Assembly (NCBI RefSeq): GCF_007990265.1
Contig: NZ_BJWH01000002.1
Span: 248,001 to 312,000, forward strand
Length of the DNA stretch: 64,000 nucleotides
Direction of reading: 5' to 3'
Origin: Cellulomonas terrae
Lineage (GTDB): Bacteria; Actinomycetota; Actinomycetes; Actinomycetales; Cellulomonadaceae
Under the pieces are notes generated by a model that made no database searches, was not told the DNA's origin, and saw only the letters and a list, made by a program, of their open reading frames with translations. A program made the position numbers and the translations under genes. Below, in pieces: positions 34,886 through 44,904 of the stretch (positions are counted from its first letter, which is position 1; every line of letters starts with the position of its first letter).

Positions 34886-35002
34886 CCGCGGTGCACGTCA
34901 CGCGGGGTCGAAGGCGCTCGACCTCTCACCGCTCGGCGACTGGTGGCGTCCGTCGGCGGCATCCCGCTCGGGTGCGCCGCGGCCCGGGACGACGCGGACA
35001 CC

Positions 35003-37246
35003 TCAGTGCCTGATCGCCATGCGCCCGTGCGCACGCCGCAGGAACGGCGGGGCCCACCAGTTGGCTCGTCCGAGGATCGTCATGGTGGCCGGCACGAGGA
35101 GCATCCGCACCAGGGTCGCGTCGATGAGCACCGCGACCGCGAGGGAGAAGCCGACCTCCTTGATCACCAGCAGCTCACCGGCCACGAAGCCCGCGAACAC
35201 CACGATGACGATGAGGGCCGCCGAGGTGATGATGCGCCCGGAGCGCTGCAGGCCGAGCCGTACCGCGCGGTCGTTCGGGACTCCCTGGTCGACGAGCTCC
35301 TTGATCCGGGACAGCAGGAAGACTTCGTAGTCCATCGCCAGCCCGAACCCGAAGGCGATGACGAGGGCGATCACGTACGTCTCGATGCCGCCGGTGGGCG
35401 TGAAGTCGAGCAGGCCGGACAGGTGGCCGTCCTGGAACACCCAGACGAGCACACCCAGGGACGCAGCGAGGGAGATCGTGTTCGTGATCAGGGCCTTGAC
35501 CGGCACCACGACCGAACCGGTCATGAGGAACAGCAGGATCAGACACGTGACGGCCACGATCCCCACCGCCCAGGGTGCCCGTTCCACCACGGCAGCGGTG
35601 AAGTCGATCTGCGACGCCGCCTGACCGGTCACCCACGTGGGGAAGGGGGCGTCGAGGGCGCGGAGCTGGTGCACGACGTCCCGGGCCACGGCGTCGCCCG
35701 GGTCGTCGGTGGCAGGCCGGACGCCGATCACCACGTAGGAGTCGACCGGGGACGGCGGGTCGACGGACGCGACGCCGTCGAGGTCCTCCAGCGTCGCGGC
35801 CCAGGCGGTCGCCTCGTCGAGCGACGTCTGCGCGACGACGGTGATCGCGGGGGTCGAGGCGGCGGGGTAGTTGCGCGCGAGGGTCTCCACGAACTCGCGC
35901 TGGGCGCTGCCCGCCGGCAGCAGCTCGGTGGTCGAGTTGCGCAGCTCCAGGTGAGCCAGCGGGAGCGCCAGGATGCCGAGCACGGCGAGCGACCCCAGCA
36001 GGACGCGCCACGGTCGGCGCTGCACCCAGGCCGCGAGCCGCGAGAAGATCCCTTCCTCGGTCTGCACGTCGGCGGTGCGCGCGAGGATGCCACGCAGCCC
36101 GGGGACGCGGGCCAGGATGCTCGGCCGGATCATCCGACGGCCGGCGAGGACGAGCATCGCCGGGACCAGGGTCAGTGCGGTCGCCGCCGCCACGACGATC
36201 ACGGCGACCCCCGCGGCGCCGAACGCCCGCAGGATCGGCGGCTCGAACACGAGCAGCCCGGCGATGGAGATGGCCACGATCAGCGCGGAGAACATCACGG
36301 TGCGGCCCGCCGTCGCCATCGTGCGCTCGATCGCGGTGAGCACGGCACCGTCGCCGCGCCGCCGTCGGCTCCGGGCACCTCCGTCGTCGTCGACCAGGTG
36401 GTGCAGCTCCTCGCGGAACCGCGACACCATGAGCAGGCCCCAGTCGATCGAGAGCCCCAGGCCGAGCACCGTCACGATGTTGACGACCGACGAGTCGAGG
36501 TCGAGCACGTAGGAGAAGCCGAGCAGGGCGGCGAGGCCACCCGCGATGGACGCGACCGCGCCGACCATCGGCATCCCGGCAGCGAGGAACCCGCCGAAGA
36601 CGAGGATCATGATGAGCAGCGCGATCGGCAGCGCGATGGTCTCGCCGGTCCGCAGGTCCGTCTCCACCTGGTCCGTGATCGCCTCGACGATGAGGGTCGT
36701 GCCGCCCACGATCCCGGTCACTCCGGGCGCCACCGCGTCGAGGTCCGACGGGATGTCGAGCAGACGTGCCTCGACCTCGTCGAGCGCCGCCTCCTGGTCC
36801 TCCGGCGAGAGCTCCGGTGCGAGCTCGACCACCACGAGGAAGCCGTCGCCGTCCTGGGCGACGAGGGGCGCCGCTGCGGGGTTCGCGGCTCCGTCGGGCA
36901 GCGCCAGGGGGTCGATGACCGAGACGACGCCGTCGATCGCGACGAGATCCTCCCGCGCGGGCGCGAGAGCGGTCGCCACGTCGGGGTCGGCCGGGTCGAC
37001 GCGGTCCAGCACCAGGGTCAGCGACGGACCGCTGTCGTCGGCCTCGTCGAGGATGGCGAAGGCCTCCGAGCTCTCCGACCCCGGGACGCCCGGCGCCCCC
37101 GTGCTGAGCCGCTCGAACAGGTTCTCCCCGTGCACACCGAGGACGGCCAACCCGTACCCGAGCACGGCGAAGACCAGCCACGCCACGACGGTGAGGCGGG
37201 GGTGGTGGGCGACTGCGCGACCTACTCGGGCGAACACGCGGCACAT
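35003..37246 (-). CDS. MMPL family RND transporter
   Basis: The 747-aa product is an RND-type exporter of the actinobacterial MMPL family, which moves lipids or other hydrophobic compounds. It has TM1 at ~17-35, a first periplasmic loop (~40-190) and six helices with [20 protein letters not shown] (~271-290). A cytoplasmic loop and a second half follow, with a large periplasmic loop and [20 protein letters not shown] near 650. The two S/M-D-W/Y motifs carry the aspartates of the proton relay. ATG 37246 is used; the frame is open upstream. Substrate unknown; no polyketide or lipid synthesis gene is adjacent. Divergent from rarA. Confidence 0.93.
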   Translation of the reverse strand: MCRVFARVGRAVAHHPRLTVVAWLVFAVLGYGLAVLGVHGENLFERLSTGAPGVPGSESSEAFAILDEADDSGPSLTLVLDRVDPADPDVATALAPAREDLVAIDGVVSVIDPLALPDGAANPAAAPLVAQDGDGFLVVVELAPELSPEDQEAALDEVEARLLDIPSDLDAVAPGVTGIVGGTTLIVEAITDQVETDLRTGETIALPIALLIMILVFGGFLAAGMPMVGAVASIAGGLAALLGFSYVLDLDSSVVNIVTVLGLGLSIDWGLLMVSRFREELHHLVDDDGGARSRRRRGDGAVLTAIERTMATAGRTVMFSALIVAISIAGLLVFEPPILRAFGAAGVAVIVVAAATALTLVPAMLVLAGRRMIRPSILARVPGLRGILARTADVQTEEGIFSRLAAWVQRRPWRVLLGSLAVLGILALPLAHLELRNSTTELLPAGSAQREFVETLARNYPAASTPAITVVAQTSLDEATAWAATLEDLDGVASVDPPSPVDSYVVIGVRPATDDPGDAVARDVVHQLRALDAPFPTWVTGQAASQIDFTAAVVERAPWAVGIVAVTCLILLFLMTGSVVVPVKALITNTISLAASLGVLVWVFQDGHLSGLLDFTPTGGIETYVIALVIAFGFGLAMDYEVFLLSRIKELVDQGVPNDRAVRLGLQRSGRIITSAALIVIVVFAGFVAGELLVIKEVGFSLAVAVLIDATLVRMLLVPATMTILGRANWWAPPFLRRAHGRMAIRH

Positions 37247-37350
37247 CGTCGCAGGTGGAACAGGCGTCTCGCACACGTTCTCACCCGGTCGACGGCCACC
37301 GGTGCTGTCACGATCGCCGTCGGACCGGGCCGGACGTGGGTGCGCGTGCG

Positions 37351-37356
37351 TACCCT
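37351..37356 (+). promoter_or_regulatory. Leaderless -10 element of rarA
   Basis: TACCCT ends 6 nt before the rarA ATG at 37363. No ribosome binding site is present. The same TACCCT hexamer and 6-nt spacing recur at aroK. Confidence 0.5.
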
Positions 37357-37362
37357 GCCCGC

Positions 37363-38733
37363 ATGGACCTGTTCGATGCCGTGACGTCGACGGCCTCCGG
37401 GCTGCCCGCCGTCGGGGCCGGTGCACCCCTCGCCGTCCGCATGCGGCCTCGGGACCTGGGGGAGGTCGCCGGGCAGGAGCACCTGCTCGTCGGCGGCTCG
37501 CCGCTGCGCCGACTGGTCGAGCCCGCCAACGAGGCTGCACGCCGGGCCGCGCCCACCTCCGTGGTGCTCTGGGGGCCGCCCGGGACGGGCAAGACCACCC
37601 TCGCCTACCTGATCGCGGCGACGTCCGGGCGCCGGTTCGTCGAGCTGTCGGCCGTCACCGCGGGCGTCAAGGACGTGCGCGCGGTGATCGAGGACGCACG
37701 CCGGCGACTGGCCACGGACGGCACGGAGACCGTCCTGTTCATCGACGAGGTGCACCGGTTCACCAAGGCCCAGCAGGACGCCCTGCTGCCCAGCGTCGAG
37801 AACCGCTGGGTCACGCTGGTCGCCGCGACCACGGAGAACCCGTCGTTCTCGGTGAACTCGCCGCTGCTCTCGCGGTCGTTGCTGCTCACGCTCCAGCCGC
37901 TCGACACGGACGACGTCCGCCGGCTGGTCCGTCGTGCGGTCGAGGACGAGCGTGGGCTCGACGGCTCGATCGCGCTCACCGACGACGCCGAGGAGCACCT
38001 GCTGCGCCTCGCGGGCGGGGACGCGCGCAAGGCGTTGACCATCCTGGAGGCGGCCGCGGGCTCCGCGCTCTCGGAGGACGGTGCGGTCCCGCCCGTCCCG
38101 GTGGACCTCGCGACGATGGAACGGGCGATCGACGTCGCGGCCGTGCGCTACGACCGCGACGGGGACCAGCACTACGACGTCATCAGCGCGTTCATCAAGT
38201 CGATGCGGGGTTCCGACGTCGACGCGTCCCTGCACTACCTGGCGCGGATGATCGCGGCGGGGGAGGACCCGCGGTTCATCGCCCGGCGGATCGTCATCGC
38301 CGCGGCCGAGGACGTCGGGATGGCGGACCCGAGCGCCCTGCAGACGGCGGTGGCGGCGGCGCAGGCGGTGGCGCTGATCGGCATGCCGGAGGCGCGGATC
38401 ATCCTGGCGGAGGCCGTCGTGCACCTGGCGACCGCCCCGAAGTCGAACGCGGCGTACGTCGGCATCGACCGCGCGCTGGCCGACGTGCGCGCGGGGCGGA
38501 TCGGCTCGGTCCCGGCCCACCTGCGAGACGCGCACTACCCGGGCGCGAAGCTGCTCGGGCACGGCGCGAGGTACGTGTACGCGCACGACCAGCCGCACGC
38601 CGTCGCCGCCCAGCAGTACCTGCCCGACGAGCTGGCGGGCACCCGGTATTACGAACCGAGCGACCGCGGCTACGAGCGGCAGGTCACCGAACGGCTCGAC
38701 CGGATCCGGGCGATCCTCGACGACCAGGCGTGA
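37363..38733 (+). CDS. rarA: Replication-associated recombination AAA ATPase RarA
   Basis: The 456-aa product is an AAA+ clamp-loader-like ATPase (RarA/MgsA) that acts at stalled replication forks. It has Walker [10 protein letters not shown] (71-79), [17 protein letters not shown] (~93-109), Walker [10 protein letters not shown] (~124-132), sensor 1 [20 protein letters not shown] (~148-167) and the C-terminal tetramerisation region with [15 protein letters not shown] and [12 protein letters not shown]. The start is ATG 37363 from the leaderless promoter position; the frame extends further upstream without homology. Confidence 0.95.
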   Translation: MDLFDAVTSTASGLPAVGAGAPLAVRMRPRDLGEVAGQEHLLVGGSPLRRLVEPANEAARRAAPTSVVLWGPPGTGKTTLAYLIAATSGRRFVELSAVTAGVKDVRAVIEDARRRLATDGTETVLFIDEVHRFTKAQQDALLPSVENRWVTLVAATTENPSFSVNSPLLSRSLLLTLQPLDTDDVRRLVRRAVEDERGLDGSIALTDDAEEHLLRLAGGDARKALTILEAAAGSALSEDGAVPPVPVDLATMERAIDVAAVRYDRDGDQHYDVISAFIKSMRGSDVDASLHYLARMIAAGEDPRFIARRIVIAAAEDVGMADPSALQTAVAAAQAVALIGMPEARIILAEAVVHLATAPKSNAAYVGIDRALADVRAGRIGSVPAHLRDAHYPGAKLLGHGARYVYAHDQPHAVAAQQYLPDELAGTRYYEPSDRGYERQVTERLDRIRAILDDQA

Positions 38734-38758
38734 TTCGGGGATCGGGGGCGTCGCAGGG

Positions 38759-38764
38759 TAGAGT
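38759..38764 (+). promoter_or_regulatory. Candidate -10 element of rpsD, followed by a long leader
   Basis: TAGAGT lies 168 bp before the rpsD start. The resulting leader of ~160 nt contains a GGGTGTG/CACGCCC hairpin and a complementary segment GCCCGTCGG further down, so it could fold. No other gene is seen in it. Confidence 0.4.
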
Positions 38765-38931
38765 GTCGAGGTCGTCCGCGGGACGGGTGTGCTTGCACGC
38801 CCCGGCACGGACGGCCACCTGGGGCCTTAGCCAGCGTCGAGAACAGACGCGACGCATCCACGGTCGGCCCCACGCCCGTCGGAACATCTCCGTCTTCGGG
38901 TGTGACGTCTACAACGACAGGAAGTAACTCT

Positions 38932-39558
38932 GTGAGCAGCGTGACCCGCTCGCGTCGCCAGGTGCGCCTTTCCCGCGCCCTCGGCCTCGCGCTGACGCCC
39001 AAGGCCGTCAAGCACTTCGAGAAGCGGCCGTACCCCCCCGGCGAGCACGGTCGTGCGCGTCGCCGCACCGAGTCGGACTACGCCGTCCGTCTGCGGGAGA
39101 AGCAGCGTCTGCGCGCGCAGTACGCGCTGCGCGAGAAGCAGATGGCTCGTGCGTACGAGGACGCCCGCAAGGCCCCGGGCCTGACCGGTGAGGCGCTCGT
39201 CGAGAACCTCGAGACCCGCCTGGACGCCCTCGTCCTGCGCTCGGGCTTCGCCCGCACCATCCTGCAGGCCCGCCAGGTCGTCGTGCACCGTCACGTGCTC
39301 GTCGACGGCAAGATCGTGGACCGTCCCTCCTTCCGCGTGAAGCCGGGCCAGACGCTCCAGGTCAAGCCGAAGAGCCAGGCCACGGTGCCGTTCCAGGTCG
39401 CCGCCGCCGGTGCGCACCGCGACGTGCTCCCGACGGTCCCGGGCTACCTCGACGTGCAGCTCGAGAAGCTCAGCGCCGTCCTGGTGCGAGCCCCGAAGCG
39501 CGCGGAGATCCCCGTGACGTGCGAGGTCCAGCTGGTCGTCGAGTACTACGCCCGCTGA
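38932..39558 (+). CDS. rpsD: 30S ribosomal protein S4 (zinc-free type)
   Basis: The product is the primary 16S rRNA-binding protein that nucleates the 30S body. The 208-aa sequence starts MSSVTRSRRQVRLSRALG and lacks the N-terminal cysteine cluster of the zinc form. It has KRPYPPGEHGRARRR (~30-44), the S4 RNA-binding domain ETRLDALVLRSGFARTILQA (~94-113) with VDGKIVDRPSFRVKPG, and the ending VTCEVQLVVEYYAR. The GTG start follows AGGAAG. It stands alone, away from the alpha operon, as is usual in Streptomyces and Micrococcales. A strong terminator follows. Confidence 0.96.
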   Translation: MSSVTRSRRQVRLSRALGLALTPKAVKHFEKRPYPPGEHGRARRRTESDYAVRLREKQRLRAQYALREKQMARAYEDARKAPGLTGEALVENLETRLDALVLRSGFARTILQARQVVVHRHVLVDGKIVDRPSFRVKPGQTLQVKPKSQATVPFQVAAAGAHRDVLPTVPGYLDVQLEKLSAVLVRAPKRAEIPVTCEVQLVVEYYAR

Positions 39559-39572
39559 TCTGATCGCCACCC

Positions 39573-39608
39573 GGACGCCCCGCCGCGCACCTGCGCCGCG
39601 GGGCGTCC
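39573..39608 (+). terminator. Terminator of rpsD
   Basis: An 11-bp perfect stem GGACGCCCCGC (39573-39583) with its complement (39598-39608) encloses a 14-nt loop, starting 14 bp after the rpsD stop. Confidence 0.7.
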
Positions 39609-39624
39609 GTGCGTCCGGGGCGGG

Positions 39625-39630
39625 TAGGGT
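39625..39630 (+). promoter_or_regulatory. Candidate -10 element of the DUF948 gene
   Basis: TAGGGT lies 39 bp before the DUF948-protein ATG. The leader contains a strong AGGAGG 7 nt before the start. Confidence 0.45.
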
Positions 39631-39669
39631 TTCGGCGGGGTCGAGGGCCCCGGAACCAGGAGGCTGGAC

Positions 39670-40038
39670 ATGTCGGTGGGTGACGTCGCGGGACTGATCG
39701 CCGCGATCGCGTTCGTGCTGCTCGTGGGCTTTCTCGCCGTGCCGCTGATCAAGCTGGGGCGCGTGCTGGACGAGACGCGGACCTCGGTCAAGGAGATCAC
39801 CGACCACACGGTCCCCGTGCTCGACGAGACCGCGACCCTCGTCGCGTCGTCGAACACCCAGCTGGAGAACATCGACACCGTCACCACGGCCGCGGCCCAG
39901 GTCTCGGAGAACGTCTCGGCGCTCACGTCGCTGTTCGCCGCCACGGTCGGTGGCCCCATGATCAAGATGGCCGCGTTCTCGTACGGCGTGCGCACCGCGC
40001 TGTCGGGTCTCGCGGCGAGCGCCCGCCGGAGCCGATGA
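39670..40038 (+). CDS. DUF948 domain-containing membrane protein
   Basis: The 122-aa product has one N-terminal membrane helix (~7-27, AGLIAAIAFVLLVGFLAVPLI) followed by a helical DUF948-type stalk (LDETRTSVKEITDHTVPVLDE, ~33-53) with many Thr/Ser/Val heptads. DUF948 proteins of Gram-positives include general-stress proteins, but the function is unknown. AGGAGG precedes the ATG. Its stop overlaps the next small membrane gene (ATGATG), and alaS follows. Confidence 0.85.
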   Translation: MSVGDVAGLIAAIAFVLLVGFLAVPLIKLGRVLDETRTSVKEITDHTVPVLDETATLVASSNTQLENIDTVTTAAAQVSENVSALTSLFAATVGGPMIKMAAFSYGVRTALSGLAASARRSR

Positions 40039-40397
40039 TGGGGCGCCGGCTCACCTGGCTGGCCGTCGGGGTCGTCCTGACGGTCGTCGTGGTCCGCAAG
40101 GGGCGCGCGGTCGTGGAGACGTACCTGCCCCCGGGGACGACGGACGCGATCGACGGCGCGCAGCGGGTGACGCACGCCGTGGCGTCGTTCCGGTCGACCT
40201 TCGCCACCGCGATGGCGCAGCGCGAGCAGGAGCTCCGGCACGACCTCGTGGGTGACGTCGACGTCGAGGCGCTCCGGGCGGAGCGACCCGAGCGTGTCGC
40301 GAACCTGCGTCGAGCCTGGTCGTCCCGCCACGGCGAGGACTGGGCCGGCAGCCCGACCGAGGACCCCGACGACGACGACGGCTACACCTTCTTCTGA
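40035..40397 (+). CDS. Small membrane-anchored hypothetical protein
   Basis: The 120-aa product has an N-terminal helix (~5-20, [16 protein letters not shown]), a helical middle and a very acidic Asp-rich C-terminus ending DDDDGYTFF. It overlaps the DUF948 gene by 4 bp (ATGA) and precedes alaS by 53 bp. The pair upstream of alaS appears in many actinobacteria. I do not recognise a function; it may form a complex with the DUF948 protein. Confidence 0.78.
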   Translation: MMGRRLTWLAVGVVLTVVVVRKGRAVVETYLPPGTTDAIDGAQRVTHAVASFRSTFATAMAQREQELRHDLVGDVDVEALRAERPERVANLRRAWSSRHGEDWAGSPTEDPDDDDGYTFF

Positions 40398-40450
40398 GCC
40401 GCACCCGCACGAGCACCACCCGCACACCACCGATAGACGACGAGGACACG

Positions 40451-43129
40451 ATGCGTACCGCCGAGATCCGCCAGCGCTGGCTCGACTACTTCGAGGGCAA
40501 CGGCCACGCCGTCGTGCCCTCGGCCTCGCTGATCTCGCCGGACCCGTCGACCCTGTTCGTCATCGCCGGGATGGTGCCGTTCATCCCGTACATGCTCGGG
40601 GAGCAGACGCCGCCGTGGCCGCGCGCGACCAGCGTGCAGAAGTGCGTGCGGACCCTCGACATCGAGGAGGTCGGCAAGACCACCCGGCACGGCACGTTCT
40701 TCCAGATGAACGGCAACTTCTCGTTCGGCGACTACTTCAAGCACGGGGCGATCACCTACGCCTGGGAGCTGGTCACGGGGTCCCGGGAGACCGGCGGCTT
40801 CGGGTTCGACCCGGACACCATCTGGGTGACGGTCTTCCACGACGACGACGAGGCGGCGGACCTCTGGAAGGAGATCGCCGGTCTCCCGGCCGAGCGCATC
40901 CAGCGCCGCGGGTGGAAGGACAACTTCTGGTCCACCGGAGCGCGCGGTCCGTCGGGTCCGTGCTCCGAGATCTACGTCGACCGCGGCCCCGAGTACGGGG
41001 CGGAGGGCGGTCCGGTCGTCGACGAGGACCGCTACCTCGAGATCTGGAACCTCGTCTTCATGCAGTACGAGCGCGGTGACGGGGGCGGCAAGGAGGACTT
41101 CCCGATCCTCGGGGACCTCAAGCAGAAGAACATCGACACCGGCATGGGGCTCGAGCGGGTCGCGTACCTGCTGCAGGGCGTCGACAACCTGTACGAGATC
41201 GACGAGGTGTTCCCGGTCATCCAGGGTGCGCAGGAGCTGTCCGGCAAGCGGTACGGCGCGGTGCACGACGACGACGTGCGGATGCGAGTCGTCGCCGACC
41301 ACGTCCGCAGCGCGCTCATGCTCATGGGCGACGGCGTCACGCCGTCCAACGAGGGCCGCGGGTACGTCCTGCGCCGGCTGCTGCGCCGTTCGATCCGCTC
41401 GATGCGGCTCCTGGGGGTCGAGGACGTCGCTCTGCCCACGCTCCTGCCGATGAGCCGCGACGCGATGAGCCCGTCGTACCCCGAGCTCGCGCAGAACTTC
41501 GACCGGATCAGCCAGGTCGCGTACGCCGAGGAGGAGGCGTTCCGCCGCACGCTGGCGGCGGGCACGACGATCCTCGACACGGCCGTGCAGACCGTCAAGA
41601 AGCAGGCGCTCCAGGTGCTCTCGGGGTCGCACGCGTTCCAGCTGCACGACACCTACGGCTTCCCGATCGACCTCACGCTGGAGATGGCGGCCGAGCAGGG
41701 CGTGTCGGTCGACGAGACCGCGTTCCGGACCCTCATGAAGGAGCAGCGGGACCGGGCACGTGCGGACGCCCTGGCGAAGCGCGCGGGCCGTGCGGACACC
41801 GCGGCGTACCAGGACCTGCACAGCACGCTGAGCAGCGAGAGCCCGAAGCCCGTCCAGTTCATCGGGTACACCGACGCCACCGCGCGCTCGCGCGTCGTCG
41901 GCCTTCTCGTCGACGGCGTTCCCGCCCCGGCGGCCACCGCGCCGGCGGACGTCGAGGTCGTCCTCGACGTGACGCCCTTCTACGCCGAGGCGGGCGGCCA
42001 GCAGGCCGACACCGGCGTGATCGTCCTCGACGGCGGCGCGCGCATCGAGGTCGACGACGTGCAGGCCCCGGTCAAGGGCCTGTCCGTCCACCACGGCCGG
42101 CTGGTCGACGGCACCGTCACGTTCGGTGAGTCCGGCACGGCGACGATCGACGTCGACCGCCGCCGCGCGATCGCGCGCGCCCACACCGCGACGCACCTGG
42201 TGCACAAGGCGCTGCACGAGTCCGTGGGGGAGACCGCCACGCAGGCGGGCTCGCTCAACGCCCCGAGCCGTCTCCGGTTCGACTTCCGCTCTCCGTCGGC
42301 GACACCGTCGCAGGTCGTCGCGGAGATCGAGGCGCGTGTCAACGAGCGGCTCCAGGACGACCTCGAGGTCACCGACTCCGTCATGCAGATCGACGAGGCG
42401 CGTGGCCGGGGCGCGATGGCGCTCTTCGGTGAGAAGTACGGCAACGAGGTCCGCGTCGTCGACATCGGCGACGGCTGGTCGCTCGAGCTGTGCGCGGGGA
42501 CGCACGTCAAGCGGTCCGGTGAGCTGGGGCTCGTCACCCTGCTGTCCGAGTCGGCGATCGGCTCCGGCGTGCGGCGTGTCGACGCGCTCGTCGGCGCAGG
42601 GGCGTACGGGTACCAGGCGAAGGAGCGCGCACTCGTGGGGCAGCTCTCGGGCCTCCTCGGGGCTCGTCCCGACGAGCTGTCCGAGCGGGTGTCCTCCTTG
42701 ATCACCAAGCTCAAGGAGTCCGAGAAGGAGCTCGCGACGCTGCGGCAGGCGACGCTCCTGGCGCAGGCGGGCACGCTCGCGGCGGGCGCGGCGACCGTGG
42801 GCCAGACCCGGGTCGTGACGCACGACGCGGGGGAGGTCGGCGGGGACGAGCTGCGCACGCTCGTGCTCGACGTCCGCGCACGGCTCGGCGAGGCGTCGCC
42901 GGCGGTCGTGGCGATCGGTGGCGTCAGCAAGGGCCGACCGGTCGTGGTCGTCGCGACCAACGCCGCGGCGCGCGAGCAGGGCGTCCGGGCGGGTGCTCTC
43001 GTGCGCACGGCGTCCGGCATCCTCGGCGGTGGCGGCGGCGGCAAGGACGACCTGGCGCAGGGTGGCGGGACCGACCCCGGCCGGCTCGCCGACGCCCTCG
43101 CGGCGGTCGCGACGGCGGTGGGCGGCTGA
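40451..43129 (+). CDS. alaS: Alanyl-tRNA synthetase
   Basis: The product attaches alanine to tRNA-Ala and edits mischarged Ser/Gly. The 892-aa protein has the class II catalytic core ([19 protein letters not shown], ~27-45; [19 protein letters not shown], ~79-97), an editing domain with zinc ligands H578/H582 (HTATH) and C681/H685 (CAGTH), and a C-terminal C-Ala domain with the Gly-rich [15 protein letters not shown]. Length and order are complete. ATG 40451 follows GAGGA. ruvX begins 1 bp after the stop. Confidence 0.97.
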   Translation: MRTAEIRQRWLDYFEGNGHAVVPSASLISPDPSTLFVIAGMVPFIPYMLGEQTPPWPRATSVQKCVRTLDIEEVGKTTRHGTFFQMNGNFSFGDYFKHGAITYAWELVTGSRETGGFGFDPDTIWVTVFHDDDEAADLWKEIAGLPAERIQRRGWKDNFWSTGARGPSGPCSEIYVDRGPEYGAEGGPVVDEDRYLEIWNLVFMQYERGDGGGKEDFPILGDLKQKNIDTGMGLERVAYLLQGVDNLYEIDEVFPVIQGAQELSGKRYGAVHDDDVRMRVVADHVRSALMLMGDGVTPSNEGRGYVLRRLLRRSIRSMRLLGVEDVALPTLLPMSRDAMSPSYPELAQNFDRISQVAYAEEEAFRRTLAAGTTILDTAVQTVKKQALQVLSGSHAFQLHDTYGFPIDLTLEMAAEQGVSVDETAFRTLMKEQRDRARADALAKRAGRADTAAYQDLHSTLSSESPKPVQFIGYTDATARSRVVGLLVDGVPAPAATAPADVEVVLDVTPFYAEAGGQQADTGVIVLDGGARIEVDDVQAPVKGLSVHHGRLVDGTVTFGESGTATIDVDRRRAIARAHTATHLVHKALHESVGETATQAGSLNAPSRLRFDFRSPSATPSQVVAEIEARVNERLQDDLEVTDSVMQIDEARGRGAMALFGEKYGNEVRVVDIGDGWSLELCAGTHVKRSGELGLVTLLSESAIGSGVRRVDALVGAGAYGYQAKERALVGQLSGLLGARPDELSERVSSLITKLKESEKELATLRQATLLAQAGTLAAGAATVGQTRVVTHDAGEVGGDELRTLVLDVRARLGEASPAVVAIGGVSKGRPVVVVATNAAAREQGVRAGALVRTASGILGGGGGGKDDLAQGGGTDPGRLADALAAVATAVGG

Positions 43130-43130
43130 C

Positions 43131-43697
43131 GTGAGCCAGACACCCGATCACGGTGCGGTCGTCCGCGGTGCACGCCTCGCGGTCGACGTCGGGACCGTGC
43201 GTGTCGGCCTCGCGAGCAGCGACCCGGACGGGCTCATCGCCACGCCGGTCGCCACCCTCGCCCGTGCGGCTGCCGCGAAGGGTCGGTTGCCGGCGGACAT
43301 CGCGCAGGTGGTGCACGAGGTGCAGGAACGCCGTGTGGGTGTTGTGTACGTCGGGCTGCCGGTGCACATGTCGGGCGCCGAAGGTTCCGCATCGGACGCC
43401 GCGCGCGCGTACGCTGTCCAACTGGCGCAGGCCATCGCACCGGTGACGGTGCGGCTGGTCGACGAGCGGATGAGCACGGTGTCCGCCCATCACGCGCTGC
43501 AGGCGTCCGGCCGATCCGGGCGCCGCCACCGTCAGGTCGTCGACCAGGCAGCTGCGGTGGTGATCTTGCAGTCCGCGCTGGACGCGGAGCGTGCGTCGGG
43601 ACGACGTCCCGGTGAGCGGGTCGTGATCGACCCAGCACAGCATGCTCCAGTGGCGCGCGGGGGGGCTGCGGGCGACGCACGGACGACGGTGGAGTGA
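43131..43697 (+). CDS. ruvX: YqgF/RuvX family putative Holliday junction resolvase
   Basis: The 188-aa product has the RNase H-like fold of YqgF. The first catalytic aspartate is in ARLAVDVGTVRVGLASSDPD (~14-33), YVGLPVHMSGAEG follows (~73-85), then VRLVDERMSTVSA (~104-116) and a final DQAAAVVILQSAL with a conserved aspartate. Proposed roles are pre-16S rRNA 5' end processing and DNA repair. The C-terminal ~35 residues are a disordered extension. The GTG start is 1 bp after alaS; mltG and aroE follow in the order known from mycobacteria. Confidence 0.93.
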   Translation: MSQTPDHGAVVRGARLAVDVGTVRVGLASSDPDGLIATPVATLARAAAAKGRLPADIAQVVHEVQERRVGVVYVGLPVHMSGAEGSASDAARAYAVQLAQAIAPVTVRLVDERMSTVSAHHALQASGRSGRRHRQVVDQAAAVVILQSALDAERASGRRPGERVVIDPAQHAPVARGGAAGDARTTVE

Positions 43698-43704
43698 CGC
43701 GCAC

Positions 43705-44904
43705 GTGACCAACAGCCAGACCGAATGGTGGGCCCCTGTGGAACGGAGTGACGAGGTGAGCGACCTGTTTGCGGGCGACACCCGTGTCGCCACCGCCGAG
43801 CGCAAGCCTTCCCGCTCGCGCGGCCGGGCGAAGCAGCAGCGTGAGCGCAAGCGTCGTCGTCGACGCTCGATCTGGGTGCTGGTCGTCGCGACCCTCATGG
43901 TCGCCGGGGCGGCCTACGTCGTCGTCGAGCTCATGGGCGGGCTGTTCCAGGGCGGCGACGGGCAGGCGGCCGGTGTCGAGGACTACACCGGAGTCGGGCA
44001 CGGCGCCGTCGAGGTCGTCATCAAGCCCGGTGACACCGGTGCGGACATGGCAGCGACGCTCGTCGAGGCCGGTGTCGTCGCGACCGCCAAGGCGTTCAAC
44101 GAGGCGTTCGCCGCCAACCCGCAGGCCGCCTCGATCCAGCCGGGCACGTACAACCTGCTGCTCGAGCAGCCCGCCGCCGACGCCGTCGTCGCGCTGCTCA
44201 ACCCGTCGAGCCGCGTGTCCTTCAGTCTCGGGATCCCCGAGGGGCTCACCGTGAGCCAGATCGCTACGAAGATCAGCGAGAAGCTGGCCATCCCGATCGA
44301 GGAGGTCAACGCGGCGCTGGCCGACCCGGCAGCGATCGGCCTGCCGGCCGAGGCGAACAACAACCCGGAGGGCTGGCTGTTCCCGGCCACCTACGACATC
44401 GAGCCCAACGCGACGCCCGCGAGCGTGCTGTCGCAGATGACCGCCCAGACGGTGGCCGTCCTCACCCAGAAGGGCGTCCCGCAGGACCAGTGGGCGACCG
44501 TGCTGAACAAGGCGTCCATGGTCGAGCGGGAGGCACGCCTGCCCGAGGACCGTCCCAAGGTGGCGCGGGCGATCGAGAACCGGCTCGCGAAGGAGATGAA
44601 GCTCGACGTCGACGCGACGGTGGCCTACGGCCTCGGCAAGCCCGGGACCGGTCTGACCACGGCCGACATGGAGGACGCGAGCAACCCGTACAACACGTAC
44701 CGGCACCTCGGCCTGCCTCCGACGCCCATCGCGTCGCCCGGCGCTGCGTCGATCGACGCGGTGCTGGCACCTGCCGAGGGCGACTGGCTCTTCTGGGTCG
44801 CGGTGAACCTCGACACCGGTGAGACGCTCTTCGCCAGCACGTACGACGACCACCTGGCGAACGTCGCCCAGCTGCGGGCCTGGCAGGAGGCGAACAGCCA
44901 GTGA
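43705..44904 (+). CDS. mltG: Endolytic murein transglycosylase MltG
   Basis: The product cleaves nascent peptidoglycan strands at the membrane and sets glycan length. The 399-aa protein has a basic cytoplasmic head (~35-55), one membrane helix (~56-76, SIWVLVVATLMVAGAAYVVV) and the YceG domain. That domain carries GYTLLLE-like GTYNLLLEQPAADAVVALL, NPEGWLFPATYDI, and the catalytic glutamate in SMVEREARLPEDR (E274). The start GTG 43705 is used; GTG 43756 (VSDLFAGDT) with GGAG upstream is a good alternative giving 382 aa. The stop overlaps aroE. Confidence 0.94.
   Translation: MTNSQTEWWAPVERSDEVSDLFAGDTRVATAERKPSRSRGRAKQQRERKRRRRRSIWVLVVATLMVAGAAYVVVELMGGLFQGGDGQAAGVEDYTGVGHGAVEVVIKPGDTGADMAATLVEAGVVATAKAFNEAFAANPQAASIQPGTYNLLLEQPAADAVVALLNPSSRVSFSLGIPEGLTVSQIATKISEKLAIPIEEVNAALADPAAIGLPAEANNNPEGWLFPATYDIEPNATPASVLSQMTAQTVAVLTQKGVPQDQWATVLNKASMVEREARLPEDRPKVARAIENRLAKEMKLDVDATVAYGLGKPGTGLTTADMEDASNPYNTYRHLGLPPTPIASPGAASIDAVLAPAEGDWLFWVAVNLDTGETLFASTYDDHLANVAQLRAWQEANSQ

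Noticed and set aside
37247..37362. LexA-like sequence in the rarA-MMPL divergent gap (TCGCACACGTTCTC)
   Set aside because: The half-sites do not match TCGAAC and GTTCGA at the required 4-nt spacing.
34943..37384. Plus-strand open frame of ~810 codons opposite the MMPL transporter
   Set aside because: His/Asp/Arg-rich, no membrane segments or motifs, while the minus strand encodes a clear RND transporter.
40382..42823. Minus-strand open frame of ~810 codons opposite alaS
   Set aside because: A shadow of alaS codon bias; it crosses the boundary of the neighbouring gene and has no start context.
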